DNA of 64,000 nt from Actinomycetota bacterium (GCA_019347575.1 JAHWKY010000002.1:1-64000); one strand, 5' to 3'. Counted from the first letter of the stretch, positions 49,495 through 58,529 are shown. The notes: a model not told the origin generated them from the sequence alone. Numbers and translations: made by a program.

Positions 49495-51216
49495 GTGCAC
49501 GTCGTCAGCGTCAAGGACGTCGCTCGGGTGCACGACGGCCGCACGGTCCTGGCCGACGTGACGTTCGGGATCACGACCGACGACCACGTCGGGCTCGTCG
49601 GTCCCAACGGCTCCGGCAAGTCCACCCTCCTGCGGACCGTGGCGGGTATCGAGCCGCCCGACGCGGGTGAGGTTGTGTGGAACCGCTCGGCTCGTAGCGC
49701 CTACCTCCCGCAGCAGCCCGAGCACGCCGACCATCTGACCGTTGCCGAGGCCATCCACGATCCGGCCTACCCCGCCGTGCGCGACCACGAGGCCGACGCG
49801 ATGACCGACGCGCTCGGCCTCGATCCCGGCGCGACGCTCGGGACCCTGTCGGGCGGGCTGCGGCGACGTGTCGCGCTGGCGCGTGCCCTGCTCCCCAACA
49901 GCGACCTGCTCATCCTCGACGAACCGACCAACCACCTCGACGTCGACACGATCGACTGGCTCGAGCAGCACCTCGCGCAGCGGCGGGGCGGCTTGCTCGT
50001 CGTCACCCACGACCGCTACCTCCTCGAGCGGCTGAGCAACCGCATGCTCGAGATCGACGGTGCCGTCGTCCGGTGGCACGACGGAACGTACGCGGACCTG
50101 CTGGAGGCACGAGCCGAACGGCAGGCTCAGGCCGAGGCGGCGGACCGGCGCCGACGCAACCTGCTCCGCAAGGAGATCGCCTGGCTGCGACGGGGGCCCA
50201 AGGCGCGGACGAGCAAGCCGAAGTTCCGCCTGGAGCAGGTCGAGGCCATGCGCGCCGTCGCCGATGCTGCGGACGAGACCACGCTGCAGCTGGGGACCGG
50301 CCGGCGGCGGCTCGGTCGCCGCGTCATCGATCTCGACGCGGTGTCGGTGGACCGCGGAGGCCGCCCCGTCCTCACCGACGTCACGTGGGGGCTCGGCCCG
50401 GGCGACCGGGTCGGCGTGGTCGGCCCGAACGGGTCCGGGAAGACCACCCTGCTCGAGGTCCTGGCGGGGCGCATCGCACCGGACCGCGGCAGGGTGAGAA
50501 TCGGCGCCACCGTGGAGCTGGCGGTGTACGAGCAGGAGGCCTCCGCCCCGCCCTCAGATCGTAGGGTGATCGATCTCGTCCACGACGTCGGCGTGTGGAT
50601 CCCACTCGCGAACGGGGAACGGCTACCCGCCAGCGCGCTCGCGGAGCGGTTCCGGTTCGACGCGACGCTGCAGCAGGCCCGGGTCGCCGATCTGTCCGGC
50701 GGTGAGCGCCGCCGCTTGGCACTGCTGCTGACGCTCGTCCGCGCCCCGAACGTGCTGCTGCTCGACGAACCGACCAACGACCTCGACCTCGACACCCTCG
50801 CGGCGCTCGAGGACCATCTCGACGGGTTCGCGGGCACCCTCGTCGTCGCGAGCCACGACCGCTACCTGCTCGACCGGCTGGTCGATGGCCTGGTCGAGCC
50901 GACCGCCACCGGTCTGCGACACCACCTCGACTGGGAGTCGTACCGGTCGGCCGCCGCACCGGTGGAGATCGACGTCGCCGAGGAGGAGTCCGCGTCGGCC
51001 GCGCGCAACCGCGAGCGGCAGGAACAGCGCCGGGAGCTGCGCCGCCTCGAGGAGCGCATCGCCAAGCTCGAGGGCCGACGGGGCGAGCTGCACGAGCGAC
51101 TCGCGGCCGCTGGCGCCGACCACGAACTGGCACAACGCCTTAACCGTGACCTCCAACGGGTCGAAGAGGACCTGGGAGCGGCCGAGGAGCGCTGGCTGGA
51201 CCTCTCGGTCGGATAG
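49495..51216 (+). CDS. ABC-F family ATPase (Uup-like)
   Basis: The 573-residue soluble protein has two ABC domains and no membrane spans. The first has GPNGSGKST, LSGGLRRR and LLILDEPTNHLD. The linker (about 195-255) is Arg/Lys-rich. The second has GPNGSGKTT, LSGGERRRL and LLLDEPTNDLD. A C-terminal helical hairpin (about 495-570, rich in Arg/Glu) is as in Uup, which binds DNA or the ribosome. ABC-F proteins act on ribosomes in translation control or antibiotic resistance. The GTG start at 49495 has no strong ribosome site; coupling to the upstream gene is likely. Confidence 0.9.
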   Translation: MHVVSVKDVARVHDGRTVLADVTFGITTDDHVGLVGPNGSGKSTLLRTVAGIEPPDAGEVVWNRSARSAYLPQQPEHADHLTVAEAIHDPAYPAVRDHEADAMTDALGLDPGATLGTLSGGLRRRVALARALLPNSDLLILDEPTNHLDVDTIDWLEQHLAQRRGGLLVVTHDRYLLERLSNRMLEIDGAVVRWHDGTYADLLEARAERQAQAEAADRRRRNLLRKEIAWLRRGPKARTSKPKFRLEQVEAMRAVADAADETTLQLGTGRRRLGRRVIDLDAVSVDRGGRPVLTDVTWGLGPGDRVGVVGPNGSGKTTLLEVLAGRIAPDRGRVRIGATVELAVYEQEASAPPSDRRVIDLVHDVGVWIPLANGERLPASALAERFRFDATLQQARVADLSGGERRRLALLLTLVRAPNVLLLDEPTNDLDLDTLAALEDHLDGFAGTLVVASHDRYLLDRLVDGLVEPTATGLRHHLDWESYRSAAAPVEIDVAEEESASAARNRERQEQRRELRRLEERIAKLEGRRGELHERLAAAGADHELAQRLNRDLQRVEEDLGAAEERWLDLSVG

Positions 51217-51241
51217 CAGCTCCCTACCGAGTCCAGCGACA

Positions 51242-51260
51242 CCACGGTACTCTTCCGTGG
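51242..51260. terminator. short hairpin between ABC-F and transglycosylase genes
   Basis: CCACGG-TACTCTT-CCGTGG gives a 6-bp stem, with no U-run. It lies 26 bases after the ABC-F stop and 11 bases before the next start, so it may act as a weak terminator or leader structure. Confidence 0.35.
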
Positions 51261-51270
51261 CTCACGTGGG

Positions 51271-52593
51271 GTGGTGATGCGTCACAAAGGGGGAACGATC
51301 GCTGCGGCCGCGCTCGTCGCGCTGGCTGCGGTTCCCGCGTTCGCCCAGGACCCGGGCCAGACCGCGCGCGAGATCGAGGAGGCCAGCCGCGAGCTCGTCG
51401 GCGCACGGGCGGGCCTGGACGAGCTCACCCTAACGGTCAGCGAGGCCGAGCACGCGCTGAGCGTCATCGAGCGCGATCTCGACGAACGCAGCGCCGAGCT
51501 GTTCGAGCTCGAAGCCGAGCTCGCCGATGCTCGCGCGGTCGAGGCCGAGGCGGTGGCCGAGGCGCTCGCGATCTCCCGTGACCTCGCCGCTGCGGACGAG
51601 CAGCTCGACGCGCTCGTCGGCCAGTGGACCACCCACCGGCGCGTGTTCGAGGACCGCATCACCAGCGCCTACAAGCACGGCGCCGGCGCGGCGGCCGGCA
51701 CGCTGTTCGGGGTGCTGCTCGAGGCCCAGAGCCTGCACGACGCGGCGGTGACGACGCGTGCGCTCGACAAGGTGCTCCGCGACGACCGGGACCTCGTCGA
51801 GAACGCGAGCGACCTGGCCGTCTCCGCCGCCCACGCTCGCCGGGACGTCGCGGTCAAGCGGGCGGAGGCGGTGGCGACGAGGGACGCGACCGCGCGGGCC
51901 CGAGCGAAGGTCCAGCGGCTGGTCGACCGGCAGCAGGGCCTGATCGACTCGATCGAGGAGGAGCGCACCGGGCGGGCGCAGATCCTCGGGTCGTTCGAGC
52001 AGGATCGCGATCGCCAGCTCGCCCTCATCGACGAGCTGACCCGCAGGGTCGGCGCGCTGCAGGCACGGCTCGCGGCCGAGCTCGCCGAGTCGTACGCCGA
52101 CGGCGTCTTCGATCCCGCGTCGGCGCCGAACTGGGTCAACTCCCTCCCCGCGCACGCGCGCACGTGGGTGCCCCACATCGTCGAGTCCGCGCTCCGCCAC
52201 GGCATCGACCCGCGCCTGTTCGCCTCGCTGGTGTGGGCCGAGTCGAACTTCCACCCCGGTGCGGTGTCGCACGCGGGGGCGATCGGTCTGAGCCAGCTCA
52301 TGCCGTTCACGGCGCAGCGGCTCGGCGTCGATCCGTGGAACCCGATCCAGAACCTCGAGGGCGGGGCGCGGTACCTGGCGGCACAGCACGCGACCTTCGG
52401 CCGCTGGGACCTGGCACTGGCCGCCTACAACGCGGGGCCGGGGGCGGTGCAGCGGTACGGAGGCATCCCCCCGTACGCCGAGACGCAGTTCTACGTGCTG
52501 CGCGTGCTCGGCCTGTACGAGAACCTCGTCACGGCGGACCTGCCGCCTCCGAGCGTGCCCCCGAGCGTGCCCCCGACCGAGCCGCCGAGCTGA
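51271..52593 (+). CDS. secreted coiled-coil protein with C-terminal lytic transglycosylase domain
   Basis: The 440-residue exported protein has a signal peptide (AAAALVALAAVPAFAQD). Long coiled coils like those of EnvC/CwlO follow (about 25-270). The SLT domain (about 295-410) has the catalytic Glu in VWAESNFHPGAVSHAGAIGLSQLMP and the AAYNAGPGAV segment. It cleaves peptidoglycan glycan strands to anhydromuropeptides. A Pro/Ser tail ends the protein. Candidate starts are GTG 51271 and ATG 51277. The coiled coil may couple it to a membrane partner such as an FtsX-like system; that is inference. The EamA gene begins at its stop codon. Confidence 0.88.
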   Translation: MVMRHKGGTIAAAALVALAAVPAFAQDPGQTAREIEEASRELVGARAGLDELTLTVSEAEHALSVIERDLDERSAELFELEAELADARAVEAEAVAEALAISRDLAAADEQLDALVGQWTTHRRVFEDRITSAYKHGAGAAAGTLFGVLLEAQSLHDAAVTTRALDKVLRDDRDLVENASDLAVSAAHARRDVAVKRAEAVATRDATARARAKVQRLVDRQQGLIDSIEEERTGRAQILGSFEQDRDRQLALIDELTRRVGALQARLAAELAESYADGVFDPASAPNWVNSLPAHARTWVPHIVESALRHGIDPRLFASLVWAESNFHPGAVSHAGAIGLSQLMPFTAQRLGVDPWNPIQNLEGGARYLAAQHATFGRWDLALAAYNAGPGAVQRYGGIPPYAETQFYVLRVLGLYENLVTADLPPPSVPPSVPPTEPPS

Positions 52594-53492
52594 GCGAGCG
52601 CGGTCTCGACCCCGTCACGACGGCGGGCCTCGCGGTCGGCGTCCTGGCGGTGTCGTCCGCGGCCATCCTCATCCGCGTCGCTGCCGCCCCTGCCCTCGCC
52701 ATCGCGTTCTGGCGCACGTTCGGTGGCACCATCGCGCTCGCCCCGTTCGCGGCGCCTCGGCTGCGCGCAGCTCGACCCACCGACCGCGTGGTGCGAAGCC
52801 TGGCCTGGTCGGGTCTCGCGCTGGCGGTGCACTTCGCGCTGTTCATCGGGTCGCTGTCGTACACGACCGTCGCGTCGTCGGTCACGCTCGCGACGATGTC
52901 GCCCCTGTTCGTCGGACTGGGTGCCACCTGGTTTCTCCGCGAACCCCCGAGCCGCCGCATGTGGACCGGGATGGCCGTGACGGTCGTGGGGGCCATCACC
53001 ATCGGGGTCGGAGACGCGTCGGGACTCGAGCTGGGGGGTCGCGCGCTGCTCGGGGACGCGATGGCGCTGGCCTCCGCAGTCGCGGTGACCGCGTACCTGC
53101 TGATCGGACGTGCGCTGCGACCCCAGGTTCCGATCGCGGTCTACGGGACCGTGGTGTACGGGGTGGCAGCCGTCGCGCTCCTGATCGCCACGCTCCTCTC
53201 GCAGGCGGCCCTGACCGGTTACGACAGCGCGACCTGGCTCGCGCTGCTGGGGCTGGTCGTGGGCCCCCAGCTGCTGGGCCACACGGTCTTCAACACGCTG
53301 CTGTCCCGCGTCACCGCGACGGTCATCGCGATCGTCGTGCTCGCCGAGCCGGTCGGGGCGACGGTTCTGGCGATGATCCTCCTCGACGAGTCGCCGGCAC
53401 CGCTGTTCTGGGTCGGCGCCCCGCTCATCCTCGCCGGGGTCGCCATCGCGACGCTCTCGGCGCGGCGTCGTCCCGCGCCGGCTCCGCTGTGA
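52590..53492 (+). CDS. EamA family transporter (DMT superfamily)
   Basis: The 300-residue membrane protein has ten predicted spans in two EamA repeats, from GLAVGVLAVSSAAILIRVA to FWVGAPLILAGVAIATLS. Motifs AFWRTFGGTIAL, LSYTTVASSVTLATMSPLFV and a second repeat with AEPVGATVLAMILL are typical of drug/metabolite exporters. No standard start codon fits: CTG 52590 overlaps the preceding stop (CTGA) and is the best candidate, while GTG further in would cut the first helix. Substrate is unknown. Confidence 0.85.
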   Translation: MSERGLDPVTTAGLAVGVLAVSSAAILIRVAAAPALAIAFWRTFGGTIALAPFAAPRLRAARPTDRVVRSLAWSGLALAVHFALFIGSLSYTTVASSVTLATMSPLFVGLGATWFLREPPSRRMWTGMAVTVVGAITIGVGDASGLELGGRALLGDAMALASAVAVTAYLLIGRALRPQVPIAVYGTVVYGVAAVALLIATLLSQAALTGYDSATWLALLGLVVGPQLLGHTVFNTLLSRVTATVIAIVVLAEPVGATVLAMILLDESPAPLFWVGAPLILAGVAIATLSARRRPAPAPL

Positions 53493-53528
53493 CCGATGAC
53501 TACGGTGCGCGCCGACAGGGAGGCCGCC

Positions 53529-54686
53529 GTGGACTTCGCCAACTACCAGTACGAGATCTACTTCCAGGGACTGGCGGGTGTCGTGCCCGAGCTGCCCGCG
53601 AACTACGACGACCTCGAGGCGCGGGCCCGCGAGGAACTCGACGACGGTCCGTTCGGGTACGTGGCCGGAGGCGCCTCGTCGGAGGACACGGTCGCGGCCA
53701 ACCGCGAGGCGTTCCGTCGCTGGCGCATCGTCCCGCGGATGCTGGTCGACATCGACGTCCGTGACCTCTCCACGCACGTGCTCGGTCAGGACCTGATCGC
53801 GCCGGTCGCCCTGGCACCCGTCGGCGTGCAGTCGATCGTCCACCCCGAGGCCGAGGTCGCGACCGCACGTGCCGCGGCGTCGGTCGGCATCCCCTTCACC
53901 CTGAGCACGGTGTCGTCCAAGCCCCTCGAGGAGGTCGCGGAGGCGGCCGGAGACGGGCCGCGCTGGTTCCAGCTCTACTGGCCCGGTGAGGTGGAGCTCG
54001 CCGCCAGCCTGATGCGGCGAGCCAAGGACGCGGGGTACACCGCCGTGTTCGTCACCCTCGACACGAAGATGTTGGCGTGGCGACCGCGCGACATCGACGG
54101 GGCGTACCTGCCCTTCCTCGTGGGCGAGGGACTCGCCAACTACACGACCGACCCCGTGTTCACCGACCCGCTCGACGTGTCCGCCGAGGACGACCTGCAG
54201 GCTGCCGTCCTGCGCTGGGCGCAGGTGTTCCTGAACAAGAAGGCGACCTGGGGTGACCTGGCATCGCTGCGCGAGCACACCGATCTGCCGATGGTCCTGA
54301 AGGGCGTGCTGCATCCCGACGACGCCCGCCGTGCCGCGGACCACGGGATGGACGGCATCGTCGTGTCGAACCACGGTGGACGCCAGGTCGACGGCGAGAT
54401 CGCGAGCCTGGATGCGCTACCCGACGTCGCGGCCGCGGTCGACGGAGAGCTCGACATCCTCTTCGACAGCGGCATCCGGACGGGCGCTGACGTCGTGAAG
54501 GCACTGGGCCTAGGAGCCAAGACGGTGCTGCTCGGTCGGCCGTACGTGTGGGGTCTGGCGCTCGGTGGCGAGGACGGCGTGCGTCACGTCGTGCGCGGCC
54601 TGCTCGCGGACCTCGACCTGACGATGGCGATGTCGGGGTTCACGTCCCTCGACGACCTCGAGCCCGGGATCCTCCGCCGCATCTGA
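53529..54686 (+). CDS. FMN-dependent alpha-hydroxy acid oxidase (lactate 2-monooxygenase-like)
   Basis: The 385-residue TIM-barrel flavoenzyme oxidises an L-2-hydroxy acid. It has PVALAPVGVQSIVHPEAE, LSTVSSKPLEEVA, QLYWPG, VLKGVLHPDDA with the flavin Lys, the catalytic SNHGGRQVDG (His/Arg) and the phosphate-binding FDSGIRTGADVVKAL and LGRPYVWGL. The ordering and the extended N-terminus suggest lactate 2-monooxygenase more than glycolate oxidase. GTG 53529 has AGGGAGG; an ATG at 53496 is an alternative. It may act on lactate, but it is not in a visible pathway operon. Confidence 0.9.
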   Translation: MDFANYQYEIYFQGLAGVVPELPANYDDLEARAREELDDGPFGYVAGGASSEDTVAANREAFRRWRIVPRMLVDIDVRDLSTHVLGQDLIAPVALAPVGVQSIVHPEAEVATARAAASVGIPFTLSTVSSKPLEEVAEAAGDGPRWFQLYWPGEVELAASLMRRAKDAGYTAVFVTLDTKMLAWRPRDIDGAYLPFLVGEGLANYTTDPVFTDPLDVSAEDDLQAAVLRWAQVFLNKKATWGDLASLREHTDLPMVLKGVLHPDDARRAADHGMDGIVVSNHGGRQVDGEIASLDALPDVAAAVDGELDILFDSGIRTGADVVKALGLGAKTVLLGRPYVWGLALGGEDGVRHVVRGLLADLDLTMAMSGFTSLDDLEPGILRRI

Positions 54687-54694
54687 GCCCCAAC

Positions 54695-55123
54695 TCAGAA
54701 CGTCAACGGCAGTCGCACATGCTCCTCCACCACTCCGACGATGCCGCCCAGCACGCTCCCCTCGCGCGCGGCTGCATCGACCGCGTCGGCCACCTCGCGC
54801 CCTCCCTCGTCATCCAGGTCGAGCTCGGGGGTGACGTAGGTGAGCGTGCCCTTGCGTGCCACAGCGGTCTGCAGCCACGTCCGGTCCACGTTCTCACGGG
54901 GGACACGCACGATCGGATCGCCGTGCTCGTCGACGAGCCGCAGCTCGGCAGCGTCGAGCGCGAACCCGACGCGCGGCGGTCGGCGCGGCGGGGTGTGGTC
55001 GTAGAACGCGGGCACGCTCCCCAGACCACCGTCACGGACGCGGTCAGAGACCGAAGCCGCGACGCCCGCTGCCTCGAGCACGACGACGGGTGTCCCGGCG
55101 GGGGTCAGCCACCAGACTCGCAC
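54695..55123 (-). CDS. hypothetical protein
   Basis: The 142-residue product starts at GTG 55123, with a perfect AGGAGG five bases upstream, so it is likely a real gene. The sequence begins RVWWLTPAGTPVVVLEAAG and continues with short strand-like segments and an Asp/Glu-rich C-terminal third. No signal peptide, membrane span or catalytic motif is visible. It is convergent with the alpha-hydroxy acid oxidase gene. I do not recognise the family. Confidence 0.55.
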   Translation of the reverse strand: MRVWWLTPAGTPVVVLEAAGVAASVSDRVRDGGLGSVPAFYDHTPPRRPPRVGFALDAAELRLVDEHGDPIVRVPRENVDRTWLQTAVARKGTLTYVTPELDLDDEGGREVADAVDAAAREGSVLGGIVGVVEEHVRLPLTF

Positions 55124-55219
55124 AGCCACCTCCTGTCCGGTGCGAGGGAACGCCGAAGGTACCGAACGAGGGCGCGCGCGCTCTCCGCACGTGAGCGGGG
55201 CGCAGTCCACCTGCCATCC

Positions 55220-55269
55220 GACTTCTCCCCGCGACGTCCTGGATATCCAGGGCGATCAGGGGAGAAGTC
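55220..55269. repeat. interspersed palindromic element, copy 1
   Basis: GACTTCTCCCC and GGGGAGAAGTC are perfect 11-base arms, and the core CCTGGATATCCAGG is itself a palindrome. The element lies 14 bases downstream of the DUF559-type gene stop, so it may be its terminator. A close relative lies at 56359-56405 on the other side of the same gene. Confidence 0.75.
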
Positions 55270-55283
55270 CGGCCTCGCTCTCC

Positions 55284-56255
55284 TCAAGCGGCCAGCCGCG
55301 CAGGCAAGGTCTGACGCGCCCGGTCGAGGTGTGCGGTGATCGCGGCGAGCACCTCGGCGGGGCGCTCGAGATCGTCCGTCGTGATCCGGAGCACCAACCA
55401 CCCATCCGCCGTCGTCACCGCATCCCGTTCCTGGTCGCGCTCCTGGTCGTAGTCGGTGCCGTGGTAGCGGGTGCTGTCGACCTCGACCGCGGCGAGCAGC
55501 TCCGGCCACGCGACGTCGAACACGACCCTCCGTCCGCTGCTGAGCACGACCGCGTGGTCGAGCACGTGCGGCGGGTAGCGACCATCCCGGACGATGAGCA
55601 CGTGGACCCGCAGCTCAGGAACGGACCGCGCACGGACGCACGGTGTGTCCATGGCCTCCAGGACCCGTCTCATCCGCGCCGCACCCCATGCTCCGACGAG
55701 TTCGGCATCGCACCGCGCGAGTCGCTCCGGGTCGGTGAGGCCGCGTCGCCACGCGTCCACCGCAACCTCGAGCAGCGGGTCGTCGTCGAGGTAGCGCGCC
55801 AGATCACGGACGGTCCTGGTCGCACTGGTCACGCGCTCGTGAGTCCCGACCTTGACGACGTCGTCGTCAGGAAGCCACCTCGTGTGGTGAACCCGCACGT
55901 CGCCCGGAGCCTTGCGTGACTTGCGCCCCGCCACGAGCACCTCGAGCGCCCGGGTCGTGGCGAAGCGCTGAAGGTCCCACAACCGTGCGGCCGAGCGGTG
56001 ACTCACGACCGCCGCCGGCCCCATGACGAGCGCCCCGGCGTGCAGGTCGGACTCCCACGTCGCCGGCGCCCCGGCGAAGCGGTAGACGCCCCTTCCGGGG
56101 CGCACGGTCAAGATGGCCGCGGTCGTGACGAGGTGGTCGAGCCGGTTGGGCGTCACGCCCTCCGCCAGCGCCTGCTGGCGTGTGAAGCACCCGCCTCGGC
56201 GTCTCGCCTCGTAGGCGAGCCGCGCGAGCGGGCGGTCGGTCGCGTCCTCTTCCAT
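55284..56255 (-). CDS. AbiEi-like antitoxin domain plus DUF559-like nuclease fold
   Basis: The 323-residue protein begins with a winged-helix region (ARLAYEARRRGGCFTRQQALAEGV, then GVYRFAG) like the type IV antitoxin AbiEi. It ends with a Vsr/DUF559-type segment: FDVAWPELLAAVEVDSTRYHG, the D-x-ERDQERD stretch and GWLVLRIT. This matches the E-V-D and D-R-x-R-x-x-x-L pattern of the restriction-endonuclease fold. ATG 56255 is preferred over an upstream start at 56354. Related palindromes flank the gene, suggesting it arrived as a cassette. No cognate AbiEii toxin gene lies nearby. Actinobacteria carry many such proteins of unproven role. Confidence 0.75.
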   Translation of the reverse strand: MEEDATDRPLARLAYEARRRGGCFTRQQALAEGVTPNRLDHLVTTAAILTVRPGRGVYRFAGAPATWESDLHAGALVMGPAAVVSHRSAARLWDLQRFATTRALEVLVAGRKSRKAPGDVRVHHTRWLPDDDVVKVGTHERVTSATRTVRDLARYLDDDPLLEVAVDAWRRGLTDPERLARCDAELVGAWGAARMRRVLEAMDTPCVRARSVPELRVHVLIVRDGRYPPHVLDHAVVLSSGRRVVFDVAWPELLAAVEVDSTRYHGTDYDQERDQERDAVTTADGWLVLRITTDDLERPAEVLAAITAHLDRARQTLPARLAA

Positions 56256-56358
56256 GCGGGCGAGCGTCGCACGCCCGCTACCCGCTCCCAACGACGAGGT
56301 TGTTGCGGGCTGTGGAAGCCGACAGGGCGGAGCTGCCCGACGACGAGCGGGCAACCTC

Positions 56359-56405
56359 GACTTCGCCCCGTGTCGTCCTGCATATCCAGGACGATCGGGG
56401 GAGGA
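56359..56405. repeat. interspersed palindromic element, copy 2 (degenerate)
   Basis: This element matches copy 1 at roughly 39 of 47 positions, with the same order: GACTTC, CCCCG, CGTCCTG, ATATCCAGG, CGATC, GGGGAG. The core TCGTCCTG/CAGGACGA arms flank CATATC. Copies 1 and 2 lie in the same orientation on either side of the AbiEi/DUF559 gene. Confidence 0.65.
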
Positions 56406-56420
56406 ACGCGGGCGGATGGG

Positions 56421-57215
56421 TCACCTGTCGAGCTGGCGGCGGTGGGCCTCGGCGGCCATCCGGGCGGAGATGACGTGAGGGGTCAGCTTCGAACCCGCCG
56501 CGGCCAGCTTGTTGACGGCACCCGGCACGACGACCGCGCGGTCACGTCGGAACGCCTCGAGCGACTCACGCACGACCGCCGCCGCGTCGTCGCTGCGGAG
56601 GAAGCTGGGCATGACGCTGGCGTCGAGACCCGCCACCTGCTGGAACTCGGTCTCGACGATGCCGGGGCACACGGCGAGCGCGCGGACCCCGGTACCCCGA
56701 AGTTCCTCGTGGATGGCCTCCGTGAAGTGCTTCACCCAGGCCTTGGTCGCGGCGTAGACGGCGCCGTAGGGACCGGGCTGCAGCGCCGCGATCGACGCGA
56801 TGTTGATCACGCCGCCGCTCCGCACGGCGACGAGCCGCGGCAGGATCGCGCGGGTGAGCCGCATGACGGCCAGCACGTTCAACTCGATCTGCTCCTCCTG
56901 CTGGCCCACGGGCACGTCCACGAACCCGCCGTACTGACCGAAACCTGCGTTGTTGACCAGCAGGTCGACGGGGTCTGTGCCCGAGGCGAGCCGCGTCTCG
57001 ACGCCGGCGAGGCCATCGGGGTCCACCAGGTCGGCGACGTGCACGTCGACCTCGACGCCGTGGTCGCGCTCGATGGCGGCGGCGAGCTCGCGCAGCCGGG
57101 GCGCTCGTCTGGCGACGAGCACCAGATCGAGCCCTCGGGCAGCGAGCTGCCGGGCGAACTCCGCACCCAGGCCGCTGGATGCACCCGTGACCAGCGCACG
57201 TTCCAGGGTGGTCAC
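56421..57215 (-). CDS. short-chain dehydrogenase/reductase (SDR family)
   Basis: The 264-residue oxidoreductase has TGASSGLGAEFARQLA (cofactor), NNAGFGQYGGFVDV, the catalytic Ser in NIASIAALQPGP, and YAATKAWV. The C-terminal ALAVCPGIVETEFQQVAG is typical of DltE/YqjQ-type SDRs. GTG 57215 has GGAGGGG upstream. Substrate is unknown; acyl or lipid ketone reduction is common for this subgroup. It is divergent from the DNA glycosylase. Confidence 0.85.
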   Translation of the reverse strand: MTTLERALVTGASSGLGAEFARQLAARGLDLVLVARRAPRLRELAAAIERDHGVEVDVHVADLVDPDGLAGVETRLASGTDPVDLLVNNAGFGQYGGFVDVPVGQQEEQIELNVLAVMRLTRAILPRLVAVRSGGVINIASIAALQPGPYGAVYAATKAWVKHFTEAIHEELRGTGVRALAVCPGIVETEFQQVAGLDASVMPSFLRSDDAAAVVRESLEAFRRDRAVVVPGAVNKLAAAGSKLTPHVISARMAAEAHRRQLDR

Positions 57216-57336
57216 CTTCCCCTCCAGGTCCGGGCCCACGAACCTAGCCCGCAGCGGGGCCGGCCCGCGGGCGTCGATGTAGCGGTGAGGGGTGACGTGG
57301 CACCGGAACCGGGACACCGATGGGTACCGTGCGGCC

Positions 57337-58233
57337 ATGCGCCGACGCCTCACCCTGTCCGAGCCCGTCCACCTCGAACGCCTCCTGGCGCCACTGAGGA
57401 TGGGCACCGACGACCCGACCATCCGGCTGTCACCGCACGAGGGGTGGCGTGCCTTCCACACGCCGGTCGGGCCCGTCACGCTCCACCTGCGGCTCGACGG
57501 TGAGACCCTGACCGCCGAGGCCTGGGGCGATGGGCGGGAGTGGGCGCTCGAGCACGCCCCGGCGCTGGCCGGCGCGGACGACGATCCGGCCGCGTTCAGC
57601 CCCATCGACGCGCGCATCGTCCGGCTGTGGCGTCGCGTCGGCGGGGTCCGGCTCAGCCGGTCGGGGCTCGTGATCGACGTGCTCGTCCAGACCATCCTGA
57701 GCCAGAAGGTCACCGGCCTCGAGGCGAAACGAGCCTGGAACCGGCTCGTGTGGCGCCGCGGCCGACCTGCCCCGGGTCCGCTCGAGCCACTGCGCCTGCC
57801 CCCCACGTCGCAGCAGATCGCGGCCATGAGGTACGAGGAGTGGCACCCCCTCGGTGTCGAGCGCCGGCGAGCCGAGACGATCCGGCGCGCGTGCGCTCGT
57901 ATCGACCGGCTCCAAGAGGCGGCGACGATGGATCGCGAGAACGCCGAGCGGCGCCTGACGGCGCTGCCGGGCATGGGGCCGTGGACGTCGGCGCTCATCC
58001 GACGCATCGCGTTCGGCGATCCCGATGGCGTCGAGGTGCACGACTTCCACATCCCCAACCTCGTCGCGTGGAACCTGGCGGGCGAGCCCCGAGCGAGCGA
58101 CGAGCGGATGCTCGAGCTGCTGGAGCCGTGGCGCGGCCAGCGCGGTCGGGTCATCCGGCTGCTCGAGCTCGCCGGCCAGGCTGCGCCCCGCTACGGACCC
58201 CGCATGCGCGTCCGACGCGTCGAGCAGCTCTAG
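57337..58233 (+). CDS. DNA-3-methyladenine glycosylase, AlkA-like (HhH-GPD)
   Basis: The 298-residue enzyme removes alkylated or deaminated bases from DNA. The HhH-GPD domain (about 105-255) has ILSQKVTGLEAKRAWNRLV, the hairpin LTALPGMGPWTSALIRR, and the catalytic Asp in EVHDFHIPN. The N-terminal beta domain (about 1-90) looks like the AlkA N-terminus. ATG 57337 is preferred; a longer in-frame start at 57292 has no support from family length. The gene is followed by a possible CTAGGAG/CTCCTAG inverted pair and the converging lipoprotein gene. Confidence 0.88.
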   Translation: MRRRLTLSEPVHLERLLAPLRMGTDDPTIRLSPHEGWRAFHTPVGPVTLHLRLDGETLTAEAWGDGREWALEHAPALAGADDDPAAFSPIDARIVRLWRRVGGVRLSRSGLVIDVLVQTILSQKVTGLEAKRAWNRLVWRRGRPAPGPLEPLRLPPTSQQIAAMRYEEWHPLGVERRRAETIRRACARIDRLQEAATMDRENAERRLTALPGMGPWTSALIRRIAFGDPDGVEVHDFHIPNLVAWNLAGEPRASDERMLELLEPWRGQRGRVIRLLELAGQAAPRYGPRMRVRRVEQL

Positions 58234-58295
58234 CTAGGAGCGCGCTGCACACGTCGCTGCGGCGCCTGACGCGCTGATCACACTCCTAGGCGCCG

Positions 58296-58529
58296 CTACC
58301 CGGTGGTCTCGGTGCCGACGATCTCGTCCTCGGGCTGGGGGTCCTCGACCTCGCCCGTCTCGGGCTCGGGAGTGTCGGTCGTGACCGGCTCGGTCGGATC
58401 GAAGGGGTTGGCGGGCCCCGTCGTGTCGATGGGACCGGGCTCGCCCGGCTCGGGACCCGCCCCGCACCCCGCTCCGGCGAGCACGAGAGCGGCAGCGGCG
58501 AGGACGAGGTAGCGGCGAGCGGTGATCAT
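58296..58529 (-). CDS. small Pro/Glu/Thr-rich lipoprotein
   Basis: The 77-residue product has a signal peptide ending in the lipobox LAGAGC (Cys 22). The remainder is low-complexity Pro/Asp/Glu/Thr, with no fold visible. It would sit on the outer face of the membrane as an unstructured tail. It lies downstream of nothing obvious and is convergent with the glycosylase gene. No function can be assigned. Confidence 0.55.
   Translation of the reverse strand: MITARRYLVLAAAALVLAGAGCGAGPEPGEPGPIDTTGPANPFDPTEPVTTDTPEPETGEVEDPQPEDEIVGTETTG

Noticed and set aside
58234-58295. CTAGGAG/CTCCTAG inverted pair between the glycosylase and lipoprotein genes
   Set aside because: The loop is over 40 bases and the arms are only 7, so a terminator is not convincing.
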